Assembly (NCBI RefSeq): GCF_019393635.1
Contig: NC_057861.1
Location: forward strand, 84,561,827-84,625,826
DNA length: 64,000 bases
Direction: 5' to 3'
From: Dromiciops gliroides
Lineage: Eukaryota; Chordata; Mammalia; Microbiotheria; Microbiotheriidae
Positions 1-11,600 of the stretch are shown here, in pieces (positions within the stretch are counted from its first letter, which is position 1; every line of letters begins with the position of its first letter). The position numbers and the translations under genes were made by a program. The notes beneath the pieces were generated by a model. The model was not told the DNA's origin, did not search any database, and saw nothing but the letters and a program-made list of their open reading frames with translations.

Positions 1-60
1 ATTCAATTTCATTCAATTCAACAAATATTTATTAAGCACCTACTGTGTGCAAGGCACTCA
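1..60 (+). repeat. L2 LINE 3'-end fragment
   Basis: Contains the L2 3'-end signature CAACAAATATTTATTAAGCA followed by CCTACTGTGTGC. It is cut off by the window edge. Confidence 0.7.
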
Positions 61-314
61 AAGCATCCCAGGGCCGTGTCTGCCACAGGCCACCCCACAC
101 CCAAGTTTCTCAAAAGGATTTAGCCAAAACCACCAATTCCATCTGCCTCTTGTCTAGGCACCTTAGGGCCCATTCATTCATGTGAACCTGTGGCCAGGCC
201 TGGAAACCAAATCCTTCCTCAAAGATAATTCTGGGCCAACAGAAGGGGATCCTAGGCTGCCATCAAGTTAGATAGGTCCTAGAGGGGGGGCCACAAAATT
301 CTGGAGCTGGAAGA

Positions 315-450
315 GCCCCCATAGGGGTTTTATAGTTCAGTCCCCTCATTTTACAGGAGACCCAGAACAAGAAAATTACTTGCCCAAGGACACACAATCA
401 GTGGGAGAGCTGACCCCCAAACCCAGGTCTTTAAGTCCCAGCTCTTTCTA
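315..450 (-). repeat. MIR SINE, antisense
   Basis: Antisense MIR core: CCCTCATTTTACAGGAGAC, ACTTGCCCAAGGACACACA and the ACCCAGGTCTTTAAGTCC tail. Old and diverged. A second MIR in plus orientation lies at about 705-830 (GACCTCGGACAAGTCACT, then ATGTGAGGGTTGGACTAGA). The rest of 60-1225 shows no gene. Confidence 0.65.
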
Positions 451-1242
451 CTACAGGACAAGAGAGAAGGGCGAAAATAATATTCAGCAAGTACCTCATT
501 TGGGCACGGGTCAATTCCTGGCTGAAGTCATCCCTTGTCCTCTACATAAGCATCCCTTCTCCCCCAACCCTCCCCCTGGACTTCACAGACATCTGAGTGA
601 GCTACCACTGCTGTTTATTGTTAGATCTCCCCCTATGAAGAGCACTGGCTAGGGCCCTTCTGATCCAACATATGCTGTTCCCCTTGCTCCAGGCAAAAAG
701 AGCAGAGAGATGGAATAAACCAATATCAGCGTGACCTCGGACAAGTCACTCTACTTTCCTGGGCTTTAAAAGTGTCCTTATATGTAAAATGTGAGGGTTG
801 GACTAGACAGCCTTCGAGGTCCCTTCCAGCTGACCAGCCAGGTCATCCTTTATCCTGTTCTTCGGAAGATGCAGTTCCCAGGCCCAACCACAAGGTGCTC
901 CCAGTGACCGGACCCTCTTGTGCTTAGGGAGTCATTGGCTTGCTAAGACTCCAGGAGATAGATACTCAGGAAAGGGTGGAAAGGGAGGGGAGAAGGCAGT
1001 GACTTCTAAGCCCACCCCACAAGGGACTCAACTCCAGCCCCCAGCAAGGGCTGAGTGGAAAGGCAGCGTGTAGGGACAGCCCCGTGTCCATCTCCCCAGT
1101 GGGCTTCCCAATCCTAGAGTATTGGGGATGGGGGTGGGGAAGGGGGGTGGGGGATGCAGCCTGGAAGCCAAGACCAGTTTGGGTTGGCACTGGCTGGGCT
1201 TCCTCACCCTCCTGCAGAGAGAGCCCAGCCACAGGTTAGGCT

Positions 1243-1248
1243 TTTATT
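1243..1248 (-). terminator. Polyadenylation signal AATAAA for PTP4A3
   Basis: The minus strand reads GCAATAAAAGCC, followed within 30 nt by a GU/U-rich run (CTGTGGCTGGGCTCTCTCTG) suitable as downstream element. A further AATAAA lies near 619-614 and could be a distal site. Confidence 0.55.
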
Positions 1249-1748
1249 GCATTTCAGTTTCTGGAACAATGGTTTGCCTCAAAAAGTCCAATAATTTAAA
1301 GGTGATGATGACAAAAGGCCGAGGTGGGGGTAAGATGGTGGGCCAGATAGGAGAGAGTGGAGGAAGAGTGAAAAGTGAACTTAAAAAAAAACCAACCAAA
1401 CCAATTAGAAAACAAAAGCACACCCCCAAAAGCAGGTTGCCAGACTGGGCTGAGTCCCTCAGGCAGAAAGGGGAGGAACAGGCTGGGGCCACTGGAAGCA
1501 GAATGGGCTTCCTGCTCCTGGTTACAGCAATAGTTTCAGAGGAAGGAGAGACAGAGAGAAACAGACACAAAGGCAGAAACTGAGAAAGACAGGGTCAGAA
1601 AGAAAGAGTCAAGAGATCAGAACACTGAGGAAGAGAGAGAGGAGGGAAGTGGGGAGGAGAGAGAAGACAGAAGGAGAGCAATGGAAGAATGAAGAGAAAG
1701 GAAAGAACAGAGAAAACCAAAGGTTAGACGAAGGCTAAGAAGAGGGAG

Positions 1749-1751
<3 letters not shown>

Positions 1752-1817
<66 letters not shown>
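1752..1817. repeat. (GA)n microsatellite, 33 units
   Basis: Uninterrupted GA dinucleotide run of 66 bp inside a wider purine-rich zone (about 1545-1935). It lies in the predicted 3' UTR, where the mRNA would read (CU)n. A second GA run is at 2072-2101. Confidence 0.97.
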
Positions 1818-1820
<3 letters not shown>

Positions 1821-2066
1821 GAGAGAATATAATGGGAAAGGCCAGAAGCCAAAGATGAGAGAAGTGACAAGAACAAACACAATGGAGAAGAGGCAGAAAA
1901 AAGAGAGAAGGGGAAAGGAGAGGAAAGAATGGTTCGCTTGGGGAAAAACAAAAATCTGTTGGTGTCCCTTTTGTCCAAATCTTCAGTCACTGAACCATCC
2001 AAGCCTGCATGTGAGGGGCAGGCTGTATGTATGTGTGCGTGTGTGTGTGCGAGGAGGGGAGGGGGG

Positions 2067-2106
<40 letters not shown>

Positions 2107-2158
2107 GTCGGTCTGGGGAGGGGCAGGTGTGTGTGTGTTTGGCGAGAGGCTGCCGAGG

Positions 2159-2276
2159 TTACATGATACAGCATTTATTCTTGTGGTTGTGTGGGTCCTT
2201 GAATCGGAGTCTCTGCTTTGGCCGGTACTTTTCCAGGTACGTGAGCTGTTTGCTGTTGATGGCACCCCTTCGCTTC
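2159..2276 (-). CDS. PTP4A3: PTP4A3 coding exon 5 (residues 135-173 and stop)
   Basis: Completes Gln135 and encodes [19 protein letters not shown] and [19 protein letters not shown], then TAA. The acceptor has a strong pyrimidine tract ending CCCTAG. The polybasic stretch and the CAAX box (CCIM, human CCVM) are the membrane-targeting parts; Met in the last position favours farnesylation. Confidence 0.96.
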
Positions 2277-5200
2277 CTAGGGAGAGAAAGGGAGAAGAAA
2301 GGAGGGAGGTCAGCTGGAAAAGAACAGGACGGACAGACAGATGGATGAACAGACCAACAGACGGGGACCCGGGGGGCCGGCCAGCAAAGCTGGCCAGCAT
2401 GAACTCGATTCCCACCTTTAACCCTGTGTGGCCGTCAAGGCATAGAGGGGAGAAGAAAGGAGGAAGGACATCCCAGGCCCAGTTGACAAGAGCTTAGGCC
2501 CTGGCTTGGATTCCCAGCCTCACCCACCCAGACCCAGAAGTGTCCCTCAGAGCCTGGATCTGGAGCTGGGTTCAAATCATGATGCCATTGGGAGTCTCTG
2601 GAATGGGCCAACAGTCCAGAGCTTAGGGAGAGGGGTGCAGGGAGCTGAGGGCTCCAGCCTGACACCACAGGCCATGGAAGCTGTGGATGGCTATGCAAGG
2701 AGCACTGAGTACCTGTGGGACTTGGGACTAATCACTCCAACTCCCTGAACCTCCATTTCTTCGTCTGTCAAATGCAAAGGTTGAGCCAGGACAGGCCAGC
2801 CTGGGAGCATGGCAGGCAGGGAAGCCAACTACACAACTCAGATTTCATACGCATACAGCCCTATGCACGTGCATGTGGAAATACACTCATCTGGTGTGTG
2901 AGGCTGCATCACACAGAATCCTGAAGGGGAAAGAACACTAGACTCCGGAAGGAGGAGGAGTCTGGGATCAAGCCCTACATTTATGAGCTGTGAGGTTCTG
3001 GGGCTTACAACTACTGCCACACCACTCCATGAATGGGCACATGTGCATGTACAGGTACACACACAGGAATGAACAGGTGCACATGCATAACTGCATGGCC
3101 AGCCAGCCAGATTCCTATACATGTGAATGTGTGTGCTCATGTGAAAAAGAGGCCGTGTCTGGACTTGGAATCAGCTCATCAGACCTGAGCTGGAACTTCT
3201 GGTACTTACTGGCTAGGGGACCCTCCCTGGGTAAGTCACTTCCTCTCTCTTCAGCCCCAGCAAACTCCCTAATTTATCTAGTGAATAGCAGACAGGCTGC
3301 AGTCTGTGTCAGGGAAAATCTCTGAACCTTGACATGTGTGTTCATCCCAGTTACACACACACACAAATTTCTCCTACTTATAGAGCATGACAGTTTATAA
3401 AGTGCTTTTCCCACAACCACACTGTGAGGTAAGCAATGCAAAATATCATCATGCCATTTTACAGATGGAAAAACAGTGTCAGGGATGAAATGACTTGTCC
3501 ATAGCCATACAGCTAGTAAGGAATGTTGCTTATGTTTAAACTCGGGTCTTAACTTTAACAGTAGTAACTCCTGCTCTCCCACACAGTCTCCTGCAAATAT
3601 ATCCGTGCCTAAGTGTGTATGCAAATGCAACATGGGCAGACCCCTCTGGGTACTCCTGTGTGCCCCCATGAATATTACTCACACACACATACTCTGTCCC
3701 CCCTTCCCTCACTACAGCAACAACTCCTCAGAGGCAGCACCACCTGTCCTCTGCTACAAGATACTCATCTCCAACGTATCTGCCCTGGACCTGATAACAG
3801 GAACAGGAGTTTTTCTTGATATGTGGACCATAATTTTTTTCAAATTTATCATTTATTGTCATAAATGTGAATGGGCTGAATTCTCTCCACCAAAATAAGG
3901 AAACTCCATGAATGTGGTGATTTCAAGAAACATTAAATGCAAAAGGATTTACTCCAGCCTGCCCTCCTCTGTCCCCAACCTCCCCCAAGGCTGTGCCTCA
4001 GATTAAGTACCAGGGCACCCCACATTCAGTGACAGGCCTCCTTGCTTCATTCTCTATCACTGGGTGTTTTGTGTATGACACAAGCCATCTCTCTAGGCAG
4101 ACTAGGAGCCTGGACCCATGGGCTTCCCCAGTACTTGGTGTCTACTGATACTCAGAGTCCTTCCCACCTATCCCCCTAGATGTTTGAGGCCTGTGGGAGC
4201 CAGCTACCTTCTTATAACATAAACAAGTCAGCCTCTGGGAGAATGCACGCAAGACCCCAGGGACTAGCCAAGACACCTGAGATGCCCAAACCCAAGTCCC
4301 AAAGGCTCCTCAGAATCATAGGGAGAGATCTTTTCATGGGGTCCTTCTAGCACCAGGGAGAAGGACCTTTGAGAAGTAGTTAGAGAATGGAGTTTGGGCA
4401 TCAGTTAGCCTGAGAGGTCTGCTCTCTCCTGGGAGATGAAAGGGAAAAATAGCTTACCCCTTCCCTCTGGCCATAAAGATTTCTCCATCCAGCCCCAGTC
4501 CCAAGACAGAGGACAATAATTACCCTGAGATTTCTTTAGACTCCACAACAAGCCTGTGAAGTCTATAGGAAGGTGTTTATTAGCTCACTCTTACAGATCA
4601 GCAAACTGAGGCTCAGACAAGTACAAGACATGTCCAAAGTCATCCAGCTAATCCACATCAACTGGGATTTAAAGCCATGTTCTCCCACTCTCTCTGGTAT
4701 TCCCCACAGCCTCTAACTGCACCATAGGCTTTAGAGAGGGAAGGAATGATACAGATTATCTATTCCCAATCCCTTAATTCATTTTAAAGTCTACTTTCCA
4801 CTCTTAAACCATTCCCTTTCCTACAGTTTCTGGTTGCATCCAGGAAAGAAAAGTGAACTTGTCCAGAACAAGGCGGGACAATAGTCTTCCCCTAGCTGCT
4901 TACTAACCAGACTCCATTTGGAATACTGTATTCAGTACTGGACACCACAGTTTAGAAGGGCAGTGATAAAATAGTATGCCCAGAAGAGGAAGACTAGAGT
5001 AGGGTGAGGGGCTGGCTACGTGACACCCTTGGATCATTTGAAGCATTTGATAAAAAGAATGCCAAGGAGGGACACCACCACAAGACCAACCCATGTTTCT
5101 GTAGGGCTTTAGAGGTTAAATACACATTTTCCTCACAATAATCCTCCTATGAGGGAGACAGGAACATTATTCTTTACTTTCAAGAAGAGAAGGCTGAGGC

Positions 5201-8200
5201 CCAGAGACAAGAAATGGTTAGCATATAATCATATGAGTAGAAAATGTCAAAACTGGGAAACAGACCCACCTTCTGAGTCTTCTGATACCAAATCCAATGA
5301 TTTTTCCACTATAATACAATGCTCCCTCCTCTCATCCAGGGAAGGGATGTCACAAAAGCAGACTTGTCCTGAGGGTAGAATTAGGGCCTAAATGGGGCTG
5401 GGGATGAGTTCAAGATTCAAAAGTGGTCAAATCTCAGCTCAACAGAATATGAGGCACATATCCAGGCACCTTCTGTGTACAGAGCCCTGTGTTAGGCTTT
5501 ATAGAAATACAGAGTCTAGATAAGAAATGATCCCTGCCTACCTTCAAGGAGCTTAGTACCTTATAGAATTGTAAGAACTCTCAAGGTAAACCAAGCTGTT
5601 GAATAATGGAATGGGCTGCCTTGTTAATGAGATATTTGTAAGGTATTTTATGTTTGTTTATATTTGGTGGAATGAGCAAATCCGTGAGTTAGAAGGATGC
5701 GCCTCAGGAGCTACCAAATCCCAAATGTACTCAAACTCAGGCCTCAAACCTGGCCTCCACTTAAAGACCTTCAGGAGGGCACACTCACTACTTCCCCAAG
5801 GCAGACCACACCACCTATAGCACCTTTGGGGTTTTTTTTGGGTGGTGGTATTCCCCAGTATTTTATTTTATATAGTAATGACACAGAGTAAGAGGTTAAT
5901 TAGGGCTTGTGGACTGAATGACATTGGGATATTATCTATAACCCTTAGGAAAGCCTAAAGCTATCTCCCAACAGCTCCCCTCATGCTGCCCCTCCCTGAT
6001 GCTTCTAATGTTATCCTCTTCTAGGTGACAAGACTCCAAATGCTTGGAGTAAGCTGTCCTGTCAATCTTTTCAAGTCTTCTGGGTAAATATTCCTTCAGC
6101 TGATCCTCTCCTGTCTCCACTCCCCATACCACTGAAGCCATCCTAGCAAAAGCCTCCCTCTGCACTGGGGGCAGGGAAAGGAGGGTTGAACTACAGGGAC
6201 CTTCAAGGTTCCTTCCAGCTCCAACATTCTGTGACTCCAATTAATCTTCACTCAGCTGTTTTCACACAAAAGCTCACCTGGCGTCCCCAAGGATCCCCAG
6301 GGCAACTGTTGCTGCGTTCCTAAGCCAGCCCTGGCAACACTGTCTGTAAATACTCACGATCCCTCGTGCCAGAAGAACCCTGGTTAGCTTTTCAAATAAA
6401 ACACACCCTGTCTCATCCTTACAAAAGATATATGAGATCAGGACAGCAGGGATTAAACTCCCCGTATTCCAGGGTAGGAAATTAAGGGACAAGTGGAATT
6501 TCTAATGTCATACAACAAAACAGCAGTGGAGTCTGAATTACACCAGAAATGTGCCTACCTACATGATAGGAAAGGACCTGAGAAGTCACCTGGTCCCACC
6601 CATTCCTGAACAAGAATGCCTTCTAGAACAGCCCTAACAAACGTGAGAGAGACAGAGACAGAGACAAACAGACACAGACATCAGGAGGTAGATGACAGAG
6701 ACTGATGGTTGAGATGGGCAGATGGATAGACAAATGGATAGAAAAAGAGACAGACAGATGGAGAAATAGGCAGACAGAGAGGATAGAGATTGACAGACAA
6801 AGAAAGTAAGCAATCTAACAGCGTCCCCTTGAAGACTGTCAGTGAGAGGCAACCCACCAGCCCCATCTGGCTTCTAGACAGCTCTGACTGTTGAAGAGTT
6901 TTGCTTTATACCCCGACTAAATCTTCTTTGCAACTTCCACTCACCACTCCTAGTTCTGTCTTTGCGCTCCCCCTCCCCCACATGTCAGCCCTCAAGAGGC
7001 TTGAAGAGGCCAATGACCTAAGCCTTCTCTTCTCAAGGTTCCTTAAGCCTCAGATAACGCGGTCTATAGCCCAGGAAACAAAGAATCTGGAGAGATGGGG
7101 CCCGGGGGAAAGAATAAATCTCTCACTGAGATTGGTGACCCATTTTCTCTAGTCTAGAATTCATTTCTGTGGCTATGGTAGAGGGTGACAATAACAACCT
7201 GTCACCGATCACTATGGCAGCAGGGATGTCCCCTTCCAATAATAAGATGCTAAGGCCCAGGGAGAAAGCACCATCTGCCCAAGGTCACATAGCAAAGTCA
7301 CAGGTGTCCCTAGCTCCTAGCCTGGCTTCTTCTTCTCTCTGTTCCCACACTGAAGCTCTATCCCAACTCCCCACTTTCCTCCTTCCACTGTGATGCTTCT
7401 ACCTATGATGTGCATGTGATACAGTGAAATACAAGTGGGAAGCCATGGCCACCACAGCCTTGACCCGTCCCTCTGGTCCAAGTGAGCTGTGTGACTTTGG
7501 GCAAGTCAATGACTCTTTCTGGGCCTCAGGTCTCTTGCTGTTTTTAAATAGATGAAATGGGACCAAAAAGGCCCAGTGGCCTGCCAGGAATCCATGAAAG
7601 TCAAACAAGGTGGAGAAACTGGAACTATTGGGGAGATAGTCCTTTACCAATCATCCCTGGAGCAAAAGCCTTCTCCATATTCACTGCCCACAGAGTTGTG
7701 TGTGGTGGAAGGTGCTAAGGAGAAAGGAGGGTTGGAAATGACCTCACTCATTGGGGACCCAACTCCTAGGACAGAGAGGGGCCCTTCCCCCACCAAAAAG
7801 GAAAAGAAAAGCAAAACCTTTCTGGGCACTTACTGTCGAATGAACTGGATGGCATCTTCATACTTCATCCCACTCTCAATCAGGGCCAGAGCAACAAGGA
7901 CAGGAGCCCTAGAAGACGGACAGAGGGGATGGGAATTACTGCCAAAGGCAATGGAGAGCCCTTCAACAACCCTCTCCCTCCCCACTTAGCCAATCAAAAC
8001 AAAAGTCAACATGTTGTAGTAGACCTAAACTTGGCAGGCAAGAGGCCTTCGTTGTATCTCAACACCAACTCTTACAAACGGTATGACCCTGGACAAGGCA
8101 CTTGACCACTATGAGTCTCAGTTTCTCCATCAGCAAATAGAGATAATAATTCTTGGACTATCTACCTCATAGAAACATTGCAAAAAAAAGACAACTTTAG

Positions 8201-8593
8201 AAAAAATAAGGGCTCTACAGTAGTACACTGTTATTACTCAAATACAACTGGGCATGGAGACAGAGGGATAGCTACTATGGACTCGGGAAAGCCAAATGTT
8301 TGGAGACAGTAGCTGGTGAGCATTAAGGTTGTTCCTTCCTAGAGATGAAAGAGCAGGGAGTCAGGTCAGATGCCCAGATGAGTTTCCTCACTGCAAAATT
8401 TCCCTGGAGCCTTTAATAAGCTTTTTTTTTTTTTTTTACATATAAGGTATTTTATTTTTTCCATTACATGTAAAGATAGTTCTCAACTTTTGTTTATACA
8501 AGCTTTACAATTTCAGATTTTTCTCCCTCCCTTCCCTCCCTCCCCCCTCCCCTAGACAGCAGGTAATCTGATATAGGTTATATCTATATATCT

Positions 8594-8653
<60 letters not shown>

Positions 8654-11600
8654 ATATACCCATAATAACATTAATCCTATTTCTGCATTAATCCTGTTAT
8701 AAGAGAAAAAATCAGAGCAGTAATGCAAAACCTCAAAATAGAAAAAAAAAACAACAGCACCCAAAACAAAAGAAATAATATGGTTCAATCAGCATCTATA
8801 CTCCACAGTTCTTTTTTTTTTTTCTTGGATTTGGAGATCCTCTTCTATCATGAGTTCCCTGGAACTCTTCTGTACCATTGCATTGGTGAGAAGAATATAG
8901 TCCATCACAGTAGGTCAACACTCAATGTTGATGATGCTGTGTGCAATGTTCTTCTGGTTCTGCTCATCTCACTCATCATCAGCTCACGCAAGACCCTCCA
9001 GGTTTCTCTGCTCATCATTTCTGCTCATCATTTCTGACAGCACAATAGTATTCCATTGTATTCATATACCACAGCTTGTCCAGCCATTCCCCAATTGATG
9101 GGCACCCCCTCAACTTCCAATTCCTTGCTACCACATAAAGAGCAGCTATAAATATTTTTGTACATGTGGGTCCCTTTCCCCCTTCCATGATTTCTTTGGG
9201 AAAAAGACCTAAAAGTGGTATTGCTGGGTCAAAGGGTATGCACAGCTTTATCGCCCTTTGGGCATAATTCCAAATTGCTCTCCAGAATGGCTGGATCAGT
9301 TCACAGCTCCACCAACAATGAATTAGTGTTCCAATTTTCCCACAGCTTCTCCAACATTTATTATCTTCTTTTTTTGTCATTTTAGCCAATCTGATAGGTG
9401 TCAGGTGGTACCTCAGAGTTGTTTTAATTTGCATCTCTCTAATCATTAGAGATTTAGAGCATTTTTTCATATGGGAATAGATAGCTTTGGTTTCTTCATC
9501 AAAAAACTGCCTGTTCATATCCTTTGACCATTTCTCAATTGGGGAATGACTTGGATTCTTATAAATTTGATTTAGTTCCCTATATATTTTAGAGATGAAG
9601 CCTTTATCAGAAGTACTGGCCTCAAAAATTATTTCCCAGCTTTCTGCCTCCATTCTCTTTAATAAGCTTTTAAGTAGCTTTGCCCCCTCTCTATCCCTTT
9701 ACCTTCCCTTCCTTGTTTTCTGTCCACATGAACGAGGCTCCAATTCTTGAAGGGCCAGCTCTGAGCCCACATTCTCTAGTCTTAACTGCCCACTCAGTTC
9801 ACACTGATCTCCCTCCCCCTCTTCCAAGTGCCGACAATCAGGAGTGTCTATATCATTCATTCACAGAATCACAGGATTTCTAAATGACAAGGGCCTCCCT
9901 GAATGTCCAACCTCTATCTAAGTAAGAACCCTTTCTACGGCATCCTTGACGAATGGGACTCCATCCTCCACTCAATGCTCTCTAGGGAAAGGGAGCTCAC
10001 TAGCTTCCTAATACAGCCGACTCTACTCTGGGGCATGTCTGTTAGGAAATCCTTGCTTGCGTTGACCTGAAATCTGCCACTCCACAACTGTTCCTGGTCC
10101 TGCCAGCTAGGGCCAAGGCAAAACTAATATAGCCCCTCTTCCACATGACAGCCCTTCAGATGGAGGAAAGAAGCAATCCTGTGTCCCGTAAGTCCCTTCT
10201 TCAGATCAGACATCCCTGGTTCAATCTACTGATCCTCACATGCTGCGTTCCCTAGTCTTCCATCCATCCTGGTGGCCCTTCTCTGGATTCACTCCAGCTT
10301 GTCGATGACATTCCCCAAACGGGTAGTGCATGTGGGACAAGGATGTCCTCATTTTGTACTGAGACACAGAGACTCCGTAGAGCCTAAGGTTACATTAGGA
10401 GGTTATCATATAGTGCCTGATATGGTTGTCTCTTCCTAGGCCTATGTCTCATCTCTACTACCTCAAACTATCAGTTCCATGAGGGTCAGAGACTATATCT
10501 TATACATCTCTGGATTCTTACCCCACCATCCCCAACCCCAGTCCCCAGAGCATAGGACTCAAAACAGAGCAGGTACTTAAATATTTTCTAACTTGTAAAC
10601 GATATTCATTTGTTTTCCCCCATCTTTTGCTGGGGGGAAAGATCATCAGATCCTGGGACTCAGAGGTGGAAGGCAACTCAGGCATCCAGTAGTCCAAACC
10701 TTTCATTTTATTGATGAAAGTGACCCAAAGAGACTGAATGGCTTGTGCTAACAAAAGGAAGGGTAGGGATACAAACTGAGGCCATCTGACTCTAAATTCT
10801 CTCCAGGAGTTATACCACAAGACATACCAAGATAATATCCTCAAAACAGGAAGAAGAGCAAACACATTAGATGATAAAAATGTAATTTGAAAAAGATATG
10901 GGGGCAGCTAGGTGGCACAGTGGATAGAGCACTGGCCCAGAGTCAGGAGGACCTGAGTTCAAATCTGACCTCAGATACTTAACACTTACTAGCTGGGCAA
11001 GTCATTTAACCCCAATTGCCTCACACAAAAAAAAAGAAAAGAAAAGAAAGAAAAAAGAAAAAGAAAAAGAAAAGAAAAAGATATGAACATAAGCTTGGTG
11101 ACTTAGATCTAGAAGGGACCTGAGAAAGCATCTGCTCTAATCCCTTAATTTTACAGAAGAGGAAACTAAGGTCTAGAGAGTTTAAATAACTAATCCAAAG
11201 TCACACGAGTAGTGAACCATAGCTATGAGATCTGAAACCATCCCCCCAACTCCAAAAATCCAGCCTGTCTTTTACCATACCACAATGCCAATGGACAGAC
11301 CACTGGGCTTGAAATCAGGAAGACTCACCTTCCTGAGTTCAAATCTGGCCTCAGACACTTACTAGCTGTGTAACCCTGGACAAATCACTTAACCCCGTTT
11401 GCCTCAATTTCCTCATCTGTAAAATGAGCTGGAGAAGGAAATGGCAAACTATTCCAGTGTCTGCCAAGTAAACCCCCAATGGGGTCACAGAGTTGTACAT
11501 GACTGAAATGACTGACCAACAACAATAAACAAAATAAAACTTATCATGGATGACTAATTTTGGCATCACTACAACGGGGTGCAAAAAACACCTTGTTGAG

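Larger units (their letters stand above)
1225..2158 (-). other. PTP4A3: PTP4A3 3' UTR (predicted)
   Basis: Runs from the stop codon to about 20 nt past the AATAAA at 1248-1243. In the mRNA sense it holds a CA-rich stretch, two CU-dinucleotide runs (2101-2072 and 1817-1752), a long pyrimidine-rich section and an AT-richer final 150 nt. The extent is inferred from the poly(A) signal only. Confidence 0.55.

Noticed and set aside
9015-9653. 212-codon frame as a possible host gene
   Set aside because: It is the C-terminal part of L1 ORF2 in a 5'-truncated element with its own target duplications.
10901-11030. tRNA gene, from the A-box and B-box-like words (GAGTTCAAATC)
   Set aside because: The same words occur in every SINE copy and belong to the tRNA-derived SINE head. 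No cloverleaf of a functional tRNA is present.
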